A stretch of DNA of 64,000 bases from Heliocidaris tuberculata (lineage: Eukaryota > Echinodermata > Echinoidea > Camarodonta > Echinometridae), in contig CM046835.1 in the NCBI GenBank assembly GCA_025618425.1, positions 13,403,700 through 13,467,699 of the forward strand, read 5' to 3'. Under the pieces are notes generated by a model that saw only the letters and a program-made list of their open reading frames with translations, had not been told where the DNA came from and searched no databases. The translations under genes were made by a program, and so were the position numbers. Each line of letters begins with the position of its first letter. Positions within the stretch are counted from its first letter, which is position 1. Positions 48,548-59,085 of the stretch are shown one piece after another.

Positions 48548-49438
48548 ACATCAACAAAGCATATTTATGTATTGTACAGATGTACAAACAATTTATTTCC
48601 TGACGGATTTTGTAACCTCTTTCAATTAAATTCTACTATTCATAAATACGAAACCAGATATGCAAATCACATCCATCTACCGTACCCAAGCACAGAACCT
48701 TATTACATGGGCCGCAGAACCGGCGGGGGGGGGGGGGGGTGGGCTGGGGGCTGCAGCCCCCCACTTTTTTGAATAGACACGTTAAAAAAAATACCGGAAA
48801 AAAAAGGCTTGAAAATTGTCATTAATGAGTGAAATCAGATCAGCCCCCCCCCCCCCCACACTTTCAAAAACGCTCCGCGGCTCCAGTATTATTCCAACAT
48901 AAGGCGGTACTCGGGACCTAAGTTGTGGAACGTTATCCCAGACACAATAAAATACTCCGCATCTCTTGCTAGCTTCTCAAGAAGGATGAAAAACATCATT
49001 CACTTCATACAAATAAGATGGTTTAAGACACTTCCTCACCCTCCACTGGGTCTATTCTCTCCCTTTCTTCTCTCTGCTTCTTCGTGAATATATCTCTTTT
49101 CCGTCTATGTTGCACCTCCATTCCCCCCCCCCCCCTCCCTTCCTCTTTCCCCCTCTTTCCCCCCTTTTTTCTTTAGCGGTCTTTGAATGTATTTTTTTTA
49201 ATGTAGTTATTTTCTTTTCATATATTTAATTTATTATGTACTATTATGTATTATGTACTAAGGGCACCCTCGCCCCAAGCTTTTGCTTTTAAAGGTGTGT
49301 CCTCCAACTATGTATGTACCACATGGATGTATATTTTGTCATATTTTTGTTTAAAATACATTTACACTATTTTCATCATTTATAACTTTGTACACTTATA
49401 TTAAACAGTTGGAAATAAATGTCATTAAATTGAAAAAA
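48548..49438 (+). mobile_element. LINE 3' end with interrupted ORF2 C-terminus
   Basis: Plus-strand frame from about 48548: LFPDGFCNLFQLNSTIHKYE, TRYANHIHLPYPSTEPY, then after a 181-bp insertion YYSNIRRYSGPKLWNVIPD and SFSRRMKNIIHF. This is the recognisable C-terminal region of CR1/Jockey-like ORF2 (the GPKLWN motif). A 3' UTR with CT-rich sequence follows, ending GAAATAAATGTCATTAAATTGAAAA at about 49438. Only the 3' end remains. Confidence 0.8.
48706..48886. mobile_element. Small element inserted in the LINE frame
   Basis: CATGGGCCGCAGAACC and CGCTCCGCGGCTCCAG are imperfect inverted ends. G and C runs lie just inside (about 48724-48739 and 48844-48857). TATTA flanks both sides, and the LINE frame reads through (EPYYSNIRRYSG) when the element and one flank copy are ignored. 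Confidence 0.65.
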
Positions 49439-49639
49439 AAAATTGAAGTCTCAGCGGAGCATATCCCGAACGAAAAGTCGAAATAGACTGCTTTTTCGGT
49501 CTAGTCTATAATGGCCTGGACAGCTAGGCTAATGCACACAAAGCATATCGCATGAATTCAGACCTTGTACTGCATGTTAGTGCCCCGGGGAGAGACTTCT
49601 TTCCATTGATGTATCATCTCTACCACGACATTTTTTTCT

Positions 49640-49800
49640 TCTTTGAAAGCTAAGGCCGGTGTGGCGGCAGATCGTGTGACGGTGACGTATTTCGTAACGA
49701 CCACACAATCCGCCGGCAGATATCGTTCAGATTCGAGCGAGCGGAATGAGAAATCCTTTGCTTGGGGGGGGGGGGGGGGGGGGGGGGCATTGTGTCCTCT
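49640..49800 (+). repeat. CG-rich GCCGG repeat and 24-base G run
   Basis: GGCCGGTGTGGCGGCAGATC and ACACAATCCGCCGGCAGATA match, inverted, the element at 62590-62745. A 24-base G run follows at 49764-49787. Confidence 0.6.
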
Positions 49801-49939
49801 TTACCTCCAGCTCCGCTGCCTCACATTGTAGTTGTAGTAGTATATGTACATGTTGCTACATAAAGCTGCACCGATTCTTTGAATCTTGATATGGCTCTTT
49901 TTTGTAAAACAAAAAAAAAAGAGAAAAAGTTGAAAATAT

Positions 49940-50330
49940 AAGTAAAAGGGGGCACTTATAAGAGGTGAAAAGGGGCACTTATGAGAAGAGGAAACGGAAA
50001 CTTATTATATAGTAAAGGGGCACTGATCAGAAGTAAAGATGGTGCACTTATCAGAAGTAAAGAGGGGACACTTATCAGCAGTAAAGAAGGGGCACTTATC
50101 AGAAGGGGAAAAGAGTAATTATTAGAGAGATAAGGTGGCAATTATCTGATTAAGAAAGGGGCACTTTTCAGGAGAAAAAAGGGCACTTATTAGACAGGAA
50201 AAGGTGCACTTTTAGTAGTAAAAAAAGGGCACTTATCAGAGAGAAAGGGGGGTATTTTTCAGAAATAAAAAGGGCACTCTTTGTGTACATGAAAAAGAGG
50301 GGGGCATTGTGCCCCATCGGGCGCGCCGCC
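49940..50330 (-). repeat. AAGTGCCCC minisatellite, inverted
   Basis: About 13 units with GGGGCACTTATCAGAAGTAA, the reverse complement of the 45.2-kb unit. It ends GGCGCGCCGCCCCTG, like a MITE right end. Confidence 0.8.
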
Positions 50331-50750
50331 CCTGCTTGAGCTAAAAACAAGTGATTGCTTATTTGAAATATCCTTTGAAGTAACGGAAACATGTACAACA
50401 ATTGGATTATATTTTACCTGAGTGTATCCTATCACTGTGTTATTTGCCTATAATTCATTTTTTTTTTTTAATGATTTGCTGCAATAACAAAATTCCCAAT
50501 GAAATCCCACATCTGTATATTTTGCATGTGGCAGCTCCCTCGCCTGTTTTGAAGCAGTACAATCATGCTCTTCATGCAAGAGAAACTGTAAAATGAATGA
50601 TTACCCAAATTGATTTGTGTATTTGAAGATATTTCAGATTTGGTTTCAATGCAGAATTGCATTCAAAGTCGCTTTGTTTGTGCTTGATGCATCTCCCCTC
50701 CCCAAAATAAAATTTCATATACGCTAGTGAATAAAAGCCTTACGCGTCTA
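50331..50750. other. Non-coding stretch
   Basis: No supportable gene or repeat boundary. Confidence 0.4.
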
Positions 50751-50960
50751 TGCAGCGTTTGACAAACTATGGGCCCCTCTGTTTTCCACTGTTCGCCTTC
50801 ATTTTCTGATTGATTTTATTGAACCTCTGATATATATACAAATGTATTTCTATAAAATAAATTCAGTGTAAATTCACAAAACAGAAAGAAAGCATTCAAC
50901 CTATGTGACTATGGTATAAACGTTGGCGTCTCGCCGGGGGCCAAGAAAGGGTGACTGTTC
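50751..50960. repeat. Dispersed repeat, copy A
   Basis: TTTGACAAACTATGGGCCCC and GCGTCTCGCCGGGG frame a segment that recurs at 52668-52893. Confidence 0.75.
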
Positions 50961-51184
50961 TACTTGTATTAAGTGCTCTTTTTCCCTTCTGATTAGTGCC
51001 CTTTTCCCTTCTGATTAGTGCCCTTTTTCCCTGCTGATTAGTGCCCTTTTTCAAATCTAATAAGAGCCCCTTTTTCTTTCCATTTAATACCTTCTCTCTC
51101 CTGATAAGTGCCCCTTTTTACTTCTGATAAGTTCCACTTTTCCTTTCCATGAAGTCCATTTTCCCCTCTTGATATTTGTGTAAT
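50961..51184 (+). repeat. AAGTGCCCC minisatellite, third block
   Basis: Repeated CTGATTAGTGCCCTTTTTCC units, about eight copies, same core as the other two blocks. Confidence 0.75.
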
Positions 51185-51924
51185 TAACTCAAGACTGGTA
51201 GATTTCATTCACATAGCCCAGATACTTGGCAAGCTCCTCTATTATGTCTAGTCGAACAGGTGCAGATTGACAATCCTGACAATATTATTTGATTACTCTT
51301 GAGAAAGCATTACTACTTTCACAATTCAATAACTTATTATTGAAATAATCATCTGACACTAAATTGCACTCCGGAAAGATACATTACTCAAAATTTTACT
51401 ATGTTAATTTGACTTGAATTGAATGAGACACTTTGGAGTTATAATTAAGGTTGTAATGCCAACATATGATTTTTCTCTACATCCAGATCATTTGTGGCAG
51501 CAAAGCTTGGTTTAAAGGCACTTTGGTGTATTTTCAGGGGCGTGTTATACACCCCTCCCTAATGAAAACTTTTTCCAGTTTATATATTTTTGCAATGTAC
51601 ACCATTACCTCTTTATTCTGACAAAATTTGTTCCATAAGCCTGGGGGGGGGGGGGGGATTATCCCAATTTTTAGGGGCCGAGTGACAACCCATCCCGATT
51701 TAAAATTTTGTCATTTTTTTGTGTTTTGGTAATGTATAGTCATACCACTTCTTTCTGACAAAGTTTGGCCACAATATGTTAGATGGGTTGAAATCGATCC
51801 AACTTAGGGGCCCTTTTAGGGGGGCTCTGGGGCCAAACTCGGCAGCTTCGTTCAGGCTGACGAGCTTTTGTGAATAACATGGATGGTCTAAGTAACTTTA
51901 TGGGGTCAAATCTTATATAGGTTG

Positions 51925-52621
51925 CAGGGGCGTCGCTAGAACATTTTGAATGGGGATGTGACACCCAAATTTGCTGACAAAATTGCTGCACCCTAATCCC
52001 CCCAAAAAATAATAAAAGAAAATCGCAGATGAAGAGATATCTTGATCATACGGCCCCATTTTCTCAAGGAGGAGGGGGCTGACGCCTTTTGCCAGAATAT
52101 CAACTTTTCAATTTCTGAATTTTTAAAACTTTTAGTAGTGAAAATGTACAGAAGTTACATAATTATCTTCGAACCTCGCTGCTGCAATATGTGGATATTC
52201 TGGCACATCGCTGCCTGAATATGAAGTGGTAATTGCCCGCGTATCGGAACTTAGAAAATCCTCGGGGGGGGGGGGGGGGGATGGGGGCTGCAGCCCATTG
52301 CCGAAGAGGGGCGTCTTTTGACCGAATATTAACTTACAGTGTTTTTGCGAGCGAGCGAAGAGAGCGAGCAAAAAATTGGCCAGTTTTTCCTTCTTTTTCT
52401 TTCCTTCCCTTTTCCTTTCTTTCTTTTCTTCCTGTTTTTGTTTTCCTTTCCTTTCTTTTTTTCTTCCCCTTTCTCTTTTCTCCTTTTCCTTTTCTCATTT
52501 CTCTTCCCTTTCGCTTTCCCCCTCTTTTTTCTTTGCCGACAGAGGTGGAGCATTTGCCGAAAGCAATTTTGAGGGGGGGGGGGTTGTGACAACCCCACAC
52601 CCCCCTCTAGCGACGCCCTTG
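51925..52621. mobile_element. hAT-like element, CAGGGGCGTCGCTAG ends
   Basis: CAGGGGCGTCGCTAG at the left and CTAGCGACGCCCTTG at the right are inverted. Flanks ATAGGTTG and ATGGGGTG match at 6 of 8. Inside are G runs (about 52264-52280, 52573-52582) and a CT-rich tract (52390-52540). Open frames here follow the low-complexity sequence. Confidence 0.7.
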
Positions 52622-52667
52622 ATGGGGTGACTATTTCGGGAAGGCTCCTGGCGTATAATGTTTAGTA

Positions 52668-52893
52668 TGCAGCATTTGACAAACTATGGGCCCCTCTATT
52701 TTCCACGGTTCGCTTCATTTTTAGATTGATCTTACTGGACCTCTACAATGCTTTGTCAACCTGGAATGTTGCTTACAAATTTATTCCCATACAATAAATT
52801 CATTGTTAATTCACGAAATAGAAAGAGAGCATTCAAGCTACGTGTCTATGGTTACACTGGCGTCTCGCCGGGGTCCAAGAACTGGTGACTGTG
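52668..52893. repeat. Dispersed repeat, copy B
   Basis: Direct copy of 50751-50960 with substitutions and an insertion near 52745. Confidence 0.75.
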
Positions 52894-52899
52894 CACAAT

Positions 52900-53140
52900 C
52901 AATAGACCGCTTCTGTATATAATGTATACAAATTTATGCACATAATTCTCTGAGCACCTAGTGACGAGCTATTCCATTAACCTGCTTTTTATAAATGAGC
53001 CTCAGTGCTTGGAATCCAGTTTGCATACATTATCTGTTGCCACGTCCGGCAAGCCTCCGGCAAGCTTTCAGGTTGTCAAGAACAACCTTTGTTTGAAAGG
53101 TATGAATAAAATTTGCATACATTACCGAAGCGGTCTATTG
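52900..53140. mobile_element. MITE with CAATAGACCGCTTC ends
   Basis: CAATAGACCGCTTCTGTATA and TACCGAAGCGGTCTATTG are inverted. The terminal repeats extend about 35 bp, to AAATTT. Non-coding, 241 bp. Confidence 0.8.
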
Positions 53141-53734
53141 GCGATAAAGAAGAAGGAGATAGAGATAGAGGTGAAAATAATTGCTTCTCTTGCTTGTTTC
53201 GGGTGACTGACGATTTTTTTCCAATACCATGACACGATGATTACGATTCAAGGGAGTCCTATACACTCTCAGTGGCCTGCAAACATGCATTGATTATACT
53301 TGACCTGCCGTAAATATCGAGGTCACACACCAACAAGCTACAATTCAAATTTCAATGCTGAAAGGAAACAAACCAGAAACTGGAATTTGCTTTTCATAGT
53401 CCCGTTCGACAGACATGCACTCATTAGTTTTTAAGCATCGATATTCCTTGTTAAATCAAACAGGAGCTACCATAACTGTATCAACACAGAAAAAAGGGAG
53501 GATTGTGACTGTAGTCCTGGAGATTGGTGAAATAATTGTGCACTTTTTCATAAAAGCATGAAATTCGGCATAAATGTTGAGTTTTTGATGCCGAATAATT
53601 CTGGATATGGGGCCAACGAAAATTCGGGCCCTGGGGCCCGTTGTACCCATTTTTTAAACATTGGCCCTCTCAAGGTCTTTTCCCTTCAAAGTTGATGTAA
53701 TCAAATCTAGTTTGATATAATGAAATATTTATAT
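53141..53734. other. Non-coding stretch
   Basis: Nothing supportable. Confidence 0.4.
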
Positions 53735-53877
53735 AATATTGAATGACCTTGAGTGGGATACAAGGTTATATCGCACAAGCTATGAGCATATTTCACGAGT
53801 CGGCACGACGAGTGAAATATTTTCAAAGCGAGTGCGATATACCCTTGTGTTCCACGAAAGAAAAGTCATTCAATATT
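53735..53877. mobile_element. Foldback palindrome (AATATTGAATGACCTT)
   Basis: AATATTGAATGACCTTGAGT at the left mirrors GAAAAGTCATTCAATATT at the right; inner arms (ATATCGCAC / GTGCGATAT) continue the palindrome. It is similar in design, and partly in sequence, to the elements at 56.2, 56.4 and 60.9 kb. Confidence 0.7.
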
Positions 53878-54079
53878 ATTATTATTAATTGTATGAATCG
53901 TAGTTCCTTAATTTTTTCACCAATACATGTCCTTCATGTTTTTGTATTGACTTCAACATAAAACAGAGGTGGAGAAACATAATTTTGTCCTAACTCAAGT
54001 ATCTTGCAAGGGCTGCGCGCATACATCCATTGTCTTAGCTTTTGCGCATTTAAACGCGTTTTCACTTTTTTTACGCGTC

Positions 54080-54215
54080 GCGCGCACACCAAACCATGAG
54101 ATATGAAGATATATTGCACGGTCATCCGGGTACTTTTACACAAACCATGAGATATTGTTTTAAAATTGCACGGTCATCGGGTACTTACGCGCAAACCCAT
54201 GAGATACACTGATTT
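54080..54215 (+). repeat. Short tandem repeat, ~57-bp unit x 2.5
   Basis: ACCATGAGATAT and TTGCACGGTCATCGGGTACT recur two to three times. Confidence 0.7.
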
Positions 54216-55400
54216 TCTGGTTGGCTGAAAACCCTTCATACAAATAATAATATGTATTATTAACCATATCAGACATCTGAGCAATGAAATTTTTACATTT
54301 TATTGCCCGGCTTTGACACGCCAACAAAATTGCGGGCCGATAAATTGTTTATTGCCCGGTTTCGAAATTCAATGGGATTTTGCGTGTTAAATAGGCAATA
54401 AACTGTATGTTTTACAGGCAGTGCCGAACGGTGCAATTAACCCAAGAATTCGCATTGATTTGACCTCGCTTTTCTGTTGAATGAACACGATGTTTCGGTG
54501 AAACCGCTGGGGAAGTGTCGAAACAAAACTGCTATAACTTTGGCATATGACCATGAATCTGAATGATCTTAATGGTTTTGAAGATGGGAATCAGCAGGTT
54601 AACTAGTCATCATATTTTTTTTTCAAAATCGATGGAAAAATGGGGACAAACGTACAAGAAACATTACATTAAAAATACAAAATAAAAGTCCAAAATATGC
54701 ATTAAAATTACACATTTCTAATCGGAAAACAAAAGAGATATTGGAGTATGTCATTAATCAGATATTAAAGATACTTTGTGTGAAATATCATTTTCTAAAA
54801 ACCATGCATCCGAAAATGTCTGTAAAAAATCAAATACAATGCATTTTTGTACCTTGAATCCGAACGCTGATCTATACCGAGTCGCTTTCCGTGGCGATGA
54901 CGTCATTCTCAATAATACAGTCCCACATTATGCTAATTCTTGTTGGGTTTGAAACATAAAACGGCTTTCACGTGATTTCGTGGGGGAAAATGTAATCTTT
55001 GGAAGATTTGAATAATCTTCCAAATGCCTCAGAAATTCACAGCAAATATATATTTACGGAAATAAACCTGAAATAAACTAATTATCGACCTCATGGCTTT
55101 ACCGTTTACCATCGACACAGCACTGACATGTACTTAGTAAACTCTCATGTCGTCTGCTGCAGCAGCTGAACCAGTGCTGCTTGGCTGTGTGTGCCAGGTC
55201 AATGAGGTCATCGATCTGGTGTGGAACAGGAGGGAGGGGAGCTTCTACTTTGACACGATGATTCTATTTATAAAATCTACTACTACTTCTACTGCTGCTG
55301 CTGCTGCTGCTACGACTTCATTGCTAGTCCACTGATTTTGATCAATCATGAAAATAAAATATGCAGTAGCAGTAGTAATAAGAGAAATGTTATATTAATA
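54216..55400. other. Non-coding stretch
   Basis: No gene could be supported. A short CTG-type triplet tract is at about 55290-55312. Confidence 0.4.
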
Positions 55401-55401
55401 A

Positions 55402-55483
55402 TCGGGGGGGGGGTACAATGTACATTTTTCTTTCAAGGGGGGTGGGGCACGGGCTGGATGTACCCCCCTAAATCCACCACTGA
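55402..55483. mobile_element. Truncated hAT-like MITE (right end)
   Basis: A G run then CCCCCCTAAATCCACCACTG, the right terminus of the family at 19.2 and 42.9 kb. The left terminus is missing. Confidence 0.55.
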
Positions 55484-55539
55484 TAATAATAGTAAAAGAA
55501 ATAATTATGATAATGATAATAATAATTACATGTATATTC

Positions 55540-55541
55540 TG

Positions 55542-55593
<52 letters not shown>

Positions 55594-55675
55594 CATAAAG
55601 AAGAGGAGGAGGAAGAAGAAGAAGAAGAAGAAGAAGAAGAAGAAGAAGAAGAAGAAGAAGAAGAAGAAAGGGAGG
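55540..55675. repeat. Compound (TTA)n-(GAA)n microsatellite
   Basis: (TTA)n at about 55543-55591 is followed at once by (GAG/GAA)n at 55600-55668. Confidence 0.9.
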
Positions 55676-56221
55676 AAGAAGAAAATTAAAAAGAAAACGA
55701 TGATTTCTTTGGCCACTGTTCCTACACAGTTTTCAGTTTGTGAAAATAACCCAATATATTTTCCATTATATCTCCGAAAGTAAGGCTTCGGCACGGCGAA
55801 AATTTCGTCACGAGGTCCGTAAAAGTCTCAAGAATATGTATGTACTTGATAATGAATAATGAGCGAAACGTCAGGATTTGTCTGTAAATAATCTGAGGGT
55901 AGTTTTGAAGGACAACAAAACATGAAAGGTTTGATAAAATGAAAAGTAATTCATCATTTTATTTTTTATTTCATGTGCACATTGATATGACTCTTTCAAA
56001 TCATTCCTGAAATTCTGAGCGAAATCCGCCCACAAACAATGGAGAAACGAGAGGGGGAAATTTTGGTAAAAAGGTGAACTTCTGAACGTGAGTGCTTCGT
56101 TGACCGTTACAGATTCAAAACGATTTCGGTCTGAACGGCGAGTTAATTGATCTCCTCCTCTCCGACTGTTTACAATAATTTCGAGTTCGCTCTAGATGTA
56201 TGATTCTGTCAATAATAATGA

Positions 56222-56352
56222 TATGGACTGGCTACGGGGGATACAACATTAATTGCCCTCACTAGAATCGTATTGCCCTCGTCTTTGACTCGGGCAATAC
56301 AATTCTAGTTCAGGCAATAAATGTTGTATCCCCCTCAAGGACAGTCGATATT
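56222..56352. mobile_element. Foldback palindrome, GGGGGATA family, copy 1
   Basis: GGGGGATACAACATTAATTG pairs with CAATAAATGTTGTATCCCCC. The whole element folds to one long hairpin with GGGCAATA / TATTGCCC near the centre. Confidence 0.75.
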
Positions 56353-56357
56353 TATAT

Positions 56358-56494
56358 ATTGACTGGCCTTGAGGGGGATATCGAATATGTTGCCCGCAAC
56401 AGAATCATATTGCCCCGAGTCGAAGACGAGGGCAATATGGTTCTTTTAAGGGCAACATTTTCGATATTCCCCGAAAGTAGAGCCAGCCAATAAT
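56358..56494 (+). mobile_element. Foldback palindrome, GGGGGATA family, copy 2
   Basis: TTGACTGGCCTTGAGGGGGA at the left mirrors the right end (TCGATATTCCCCG). It is nearly identical, inverted, to 60920-61063, and lies directly after copy 1. Confidence 0.8.
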
Positions 56495-56893
56495 AATTAT
56501 TACCTATATCATGTATATGCATATTTTGTAGCAATTACAAACACGTCTGTTTGCCTGTCAGTCCCTCTGATTTCAGGTAATTCATACAGGTATGTAATTT
56601 TGGGAACGCAATTGTGATGTAAATTGTTGGCGCTCGTATCCATTCATTAATCCATTCAGATCGCAAAGATTCTCCTACACAAACTTGGGAGAATCCACAT
56701 AGATTCTCGCAAACTTTTGCGGTCTTTTCACAAATTAAATGCAGGAAACTGAAGATACTTGCAAATTCTTTTTGCAGGAATCTAAATGGATTATGCTCTC
56801 CACAAACTTCTAACCCTGGTGTATCTTGCTCTTGTATAGTATATTGAAGTGTTTCCTTGCTTTATTTATGTGGTCTTATAATCACTGTTGCAG

Positions 56894-57069
56894 ATAATAT
56901 GGCTGAGTTCAAAAGACTGACGGGAAAGGATGCAAAGAAACTCATTCAAGACAGGTTGGACAAATATGCAGCTGCCATTTTGGAATGTGCAGCAGAGATG
57001 AATCCTAAAAGGCAGATGGTGTATTCTGCCATTGGGCAGAGTAGGAGTGCTAAGGTCAAAAAGCGTAGC
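56894..57069 (+). CDS. Unrecognised gene, first coding exon
   Basis: Acceptor CACTGTTGCAG and a near-consensus donor AGC|GTAAGT bound the exon. ATG at 56899 starts MAEFKRLTGKDAKKLIQDRL and continues DKYAAAILECAAEMNPKRQM to a basic end (SAKVKKRS). Codon use and lack of low complexity suggest real coding sequence. Confidence 0.55.
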
Positions 57070-57228
57070 GTAAGTATTATAAAACCTGTAGCACAGAAGC
57101 AGTAGAAATGTTTCCCTTAAAAAGCCCCAGTACATGATTTTAAATAAATTTTGGTTTTCTTCAACAACAACAAAAAAAAAATTTAAAAAATGAATTGAAA
57201 TAGTATTTTTAACTACATCTCACAAGTT

Positions 57229-57267
<39 letters not shown>

Positions 57268-59085
57268 TAGTAGTAAATCCAAAGTTTTAAATCCGGTTTT
57301 GTCCCCGTGAACAGGGGTGGCCGGATTTACCTCTCACTCGCAGCAATCGCCCTTAACCCCCTCCACAAGAAAGGTGTTCTTCATCTTCATATTTGTTTGC
57401 CAAATTAACAAAAATAAGTAAAATGGCCACTTCATTGTACAGAGAGGTTCCCAAATTTGTTTTGGTCAAGAAGACTCATGGGCCTACCATCTAAAAAATC
57501 TAAGGTGAGAAGATCTTGTACTGGAGCTTCAAGTAGATAAATTACAGGTGACTGCAGACAATGACAATGATGACAATGATGCTTTAACTCGTGATCTAGC
57601 AAATCAAAATATAGAAAGAGGCATAACGACTCACGAGTACATCATCCTTTTTGAAAAATTAAACGTTGTTTTTCAGCTTTTTTTCATTTTTTCCCCTCTT
57701 TTATTTTTTACTGTACCAGCCACTCACATCCGTGTAACTGTCAATTTTCTTATATCAGGTGTTGGAGAAATTGGAGCACTGCTGTTACTCACATGTATGC
57801 TGCATGAGGAAATAGAGCTCCTTCTTTGTCCAAAGACCAAGGTATTTGCATTGTAATATTTGAGCCCTAATGTATTATGCAAATGAAAATTTGCCAAAAG
57901 CTAAAGTACATATATAAAGCTCTTAAAAGTCTACTATCAGTGTACCAAGTTTCATCATCATAGCGAATTTACTTTTATTGCAAACTATACTTATCTATTT
58001 TTATGAATACATAATTAGCCACCATATTGACAAATGGATTTAGAAAAAAAAAAAATAAATAAATGAAAGTTGTTGGCTGAGTTGTTGATTTCCCGGACTT
58101 TGACATTTAATATTTCATCAACTGAATGTCTGATTCAAATAATTTTTTTTCAATTCTAGAATCTGCAGATTAAGGGCTATAACATATCTGATTTAGAAAT
58201 AAATCTACATTTTCACTCTGATAATAGAGCCACCTTAACAGACTAAAAGCAGAACTTTGCTTAAGTTTGGTTCAGATTGGTAGTGATGTCAAAACGTCTT
58301 CATTCACACTCGCTAAGCGTATTACATTTTATCACTCGCGTAATTTTTTGCGCGACTAAAATGATGCAAAAGATAACACGGGCGCACATCGATAGAGTTA
58401 AGATTGATACGATTGATATTAATCGCAAGTGAAATTGAGACTGGGCCCTGTCTTTATAAGACAGGGCCCAGAGGTGACACCATTATTAATCTGAACCTGG
58501 GTCGCACTTTAAACTGTCGATTCTTAAGCACCTTTATTTATCATCTTACATTCTTACATTAAAGGGATGGAAAGGTTTTATAGTTGATTGTCACACACAG
58601 TGCATCAATTGTGGTGATGTATTTATGCTCTTAAACCATTTTTTAAACCTTAGGGCCTACGTGATATTAATGTACTTTTGGAAGTGTAACTTTGTATTCT
58701 TGTAAAGTGCCTTCGCGGTTGCGTGCAACATAAGGTGCTTACCACCACTTGCAATATAATTGTAAAGTAATATTACTACAAGACCAGTCATTACTATATT
58801 TTGTTATTCCAACAGTAAAGAAAGTTCCATCAGCCTAACTGGACCACTTTCAGAAATTATGTCTTTCTGGATAAATAGATATAAAGAAGATTTTTTTAAA
58901 TAGGCTTATTCAAGTTTTTGTTCCTCCCCCCCCCCCCCCCCCCCCTTTCTAGGAGTTGGATCTTGAAGAGCCACAACCTCACATCCACATTGAATACAAT
59001 GGGAGAATTGAAGATGTTTTGGCTGCAACTGGGACAGTGAAGAAGTTTGCAATCGTGGCCAAAGGAGAAGTCAGACTATGCTCAG
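56894..59085 (+). CDS. Unrecognised multi-exon gene, partial model
   Basis: Four exon candidates on the plus strand: 56894-57069 (ATG 56899), 57548-about 57589, 57759-57841 and 58953-59085. The last two join in phase and give LHEEIELLLCPKTK followed by ELDLEEPQPHIHIEYN and VKKFAIVAKGEVRLC. The link between exons 1-2 and 3 is unproven: phase is satisfied only if exon 2 uses a weak donor near 57589. No domain was recognised; the charged, helical N-terminus and the later strand-like part do not match a family known to me. Reading continues past 59085 into an exon not found. Confidence 0.45.
57226..57270 (+). repeat. (GTA)n microsatellite
   Basis: Run of AGT/GTA triplets between the first two exon candidates. 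Confidence 0.9.
57548..57636 (+). CDS. Possible exon with acidic repeat
   Basis: Acceptor AAATTACAG; the frame VTADNDNDDNDALTRDL follows exon 1 in phase 0. The donor is unclear: weak sites at 57590 and 57637. It may not be an exon. Confidence 0.3.
57759..57841 (+). CDS. Unrecognised gene, middle exon
   Basis: Acceptor CTTATATCAG and donor CCAAG|GTATTT. The frame VGEIGALLLLTCMLHEEIEL ends in phase 0 and joins 58953 without a stop. The other frames of this exon contain stops. Confidence 0.5.
58441..58471. repeat. Perfect 14-bp-arm hairpin
   Basis: CTGGGCCCTGTCTT-TAT-AAGACAGGGCCCAG. A three-base loop and no mismatch; no T run follows, and a bacterial-type terminator has no meaning here. Confidence 0.85.
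58953..59085 (+). CDS. Unrecognised gene, exon after a poly-C acceptor
   Basis: The acceptor is C20 (58926-58945) then TTTCTAG. The exon encodes ELDLEEPQPHIHIEYNGRIE, then DVLAATGTVKKFAIVAKGEV and RLCS. The donor is CAG|GTTTGC, leaving phase 1. This is the best-looking coding stretch of the gene. Confidence 0.6.

Noticed and set aside
52329..52630. Six overlapping frames rich in Lys/Arg or Phe/Ser
   Set aside because: CT-rich low-complexity interior of the hAT-like element.
55142..55260. Possible exon (plus: LLGCVCQVNEVIDLVWNRRE; minus: DDLIDLAHTAKQHWFSCC)
   Set aside because: Both strands give protein-like text with weak splice sites, so neither can be supported.
55468..55794. 108-codon minus-strand frame
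   Set aside because: It encodes poly-Phe/poly-Ile from a compound microsatellite.
57443..57504. Candidate exon with good acceptor and donor (CTAAG|GTGAGA)
   Set aside because: Joining it after exon 57069 puts an immediate stop in the next candidate exon; its phase fits no neighbour.
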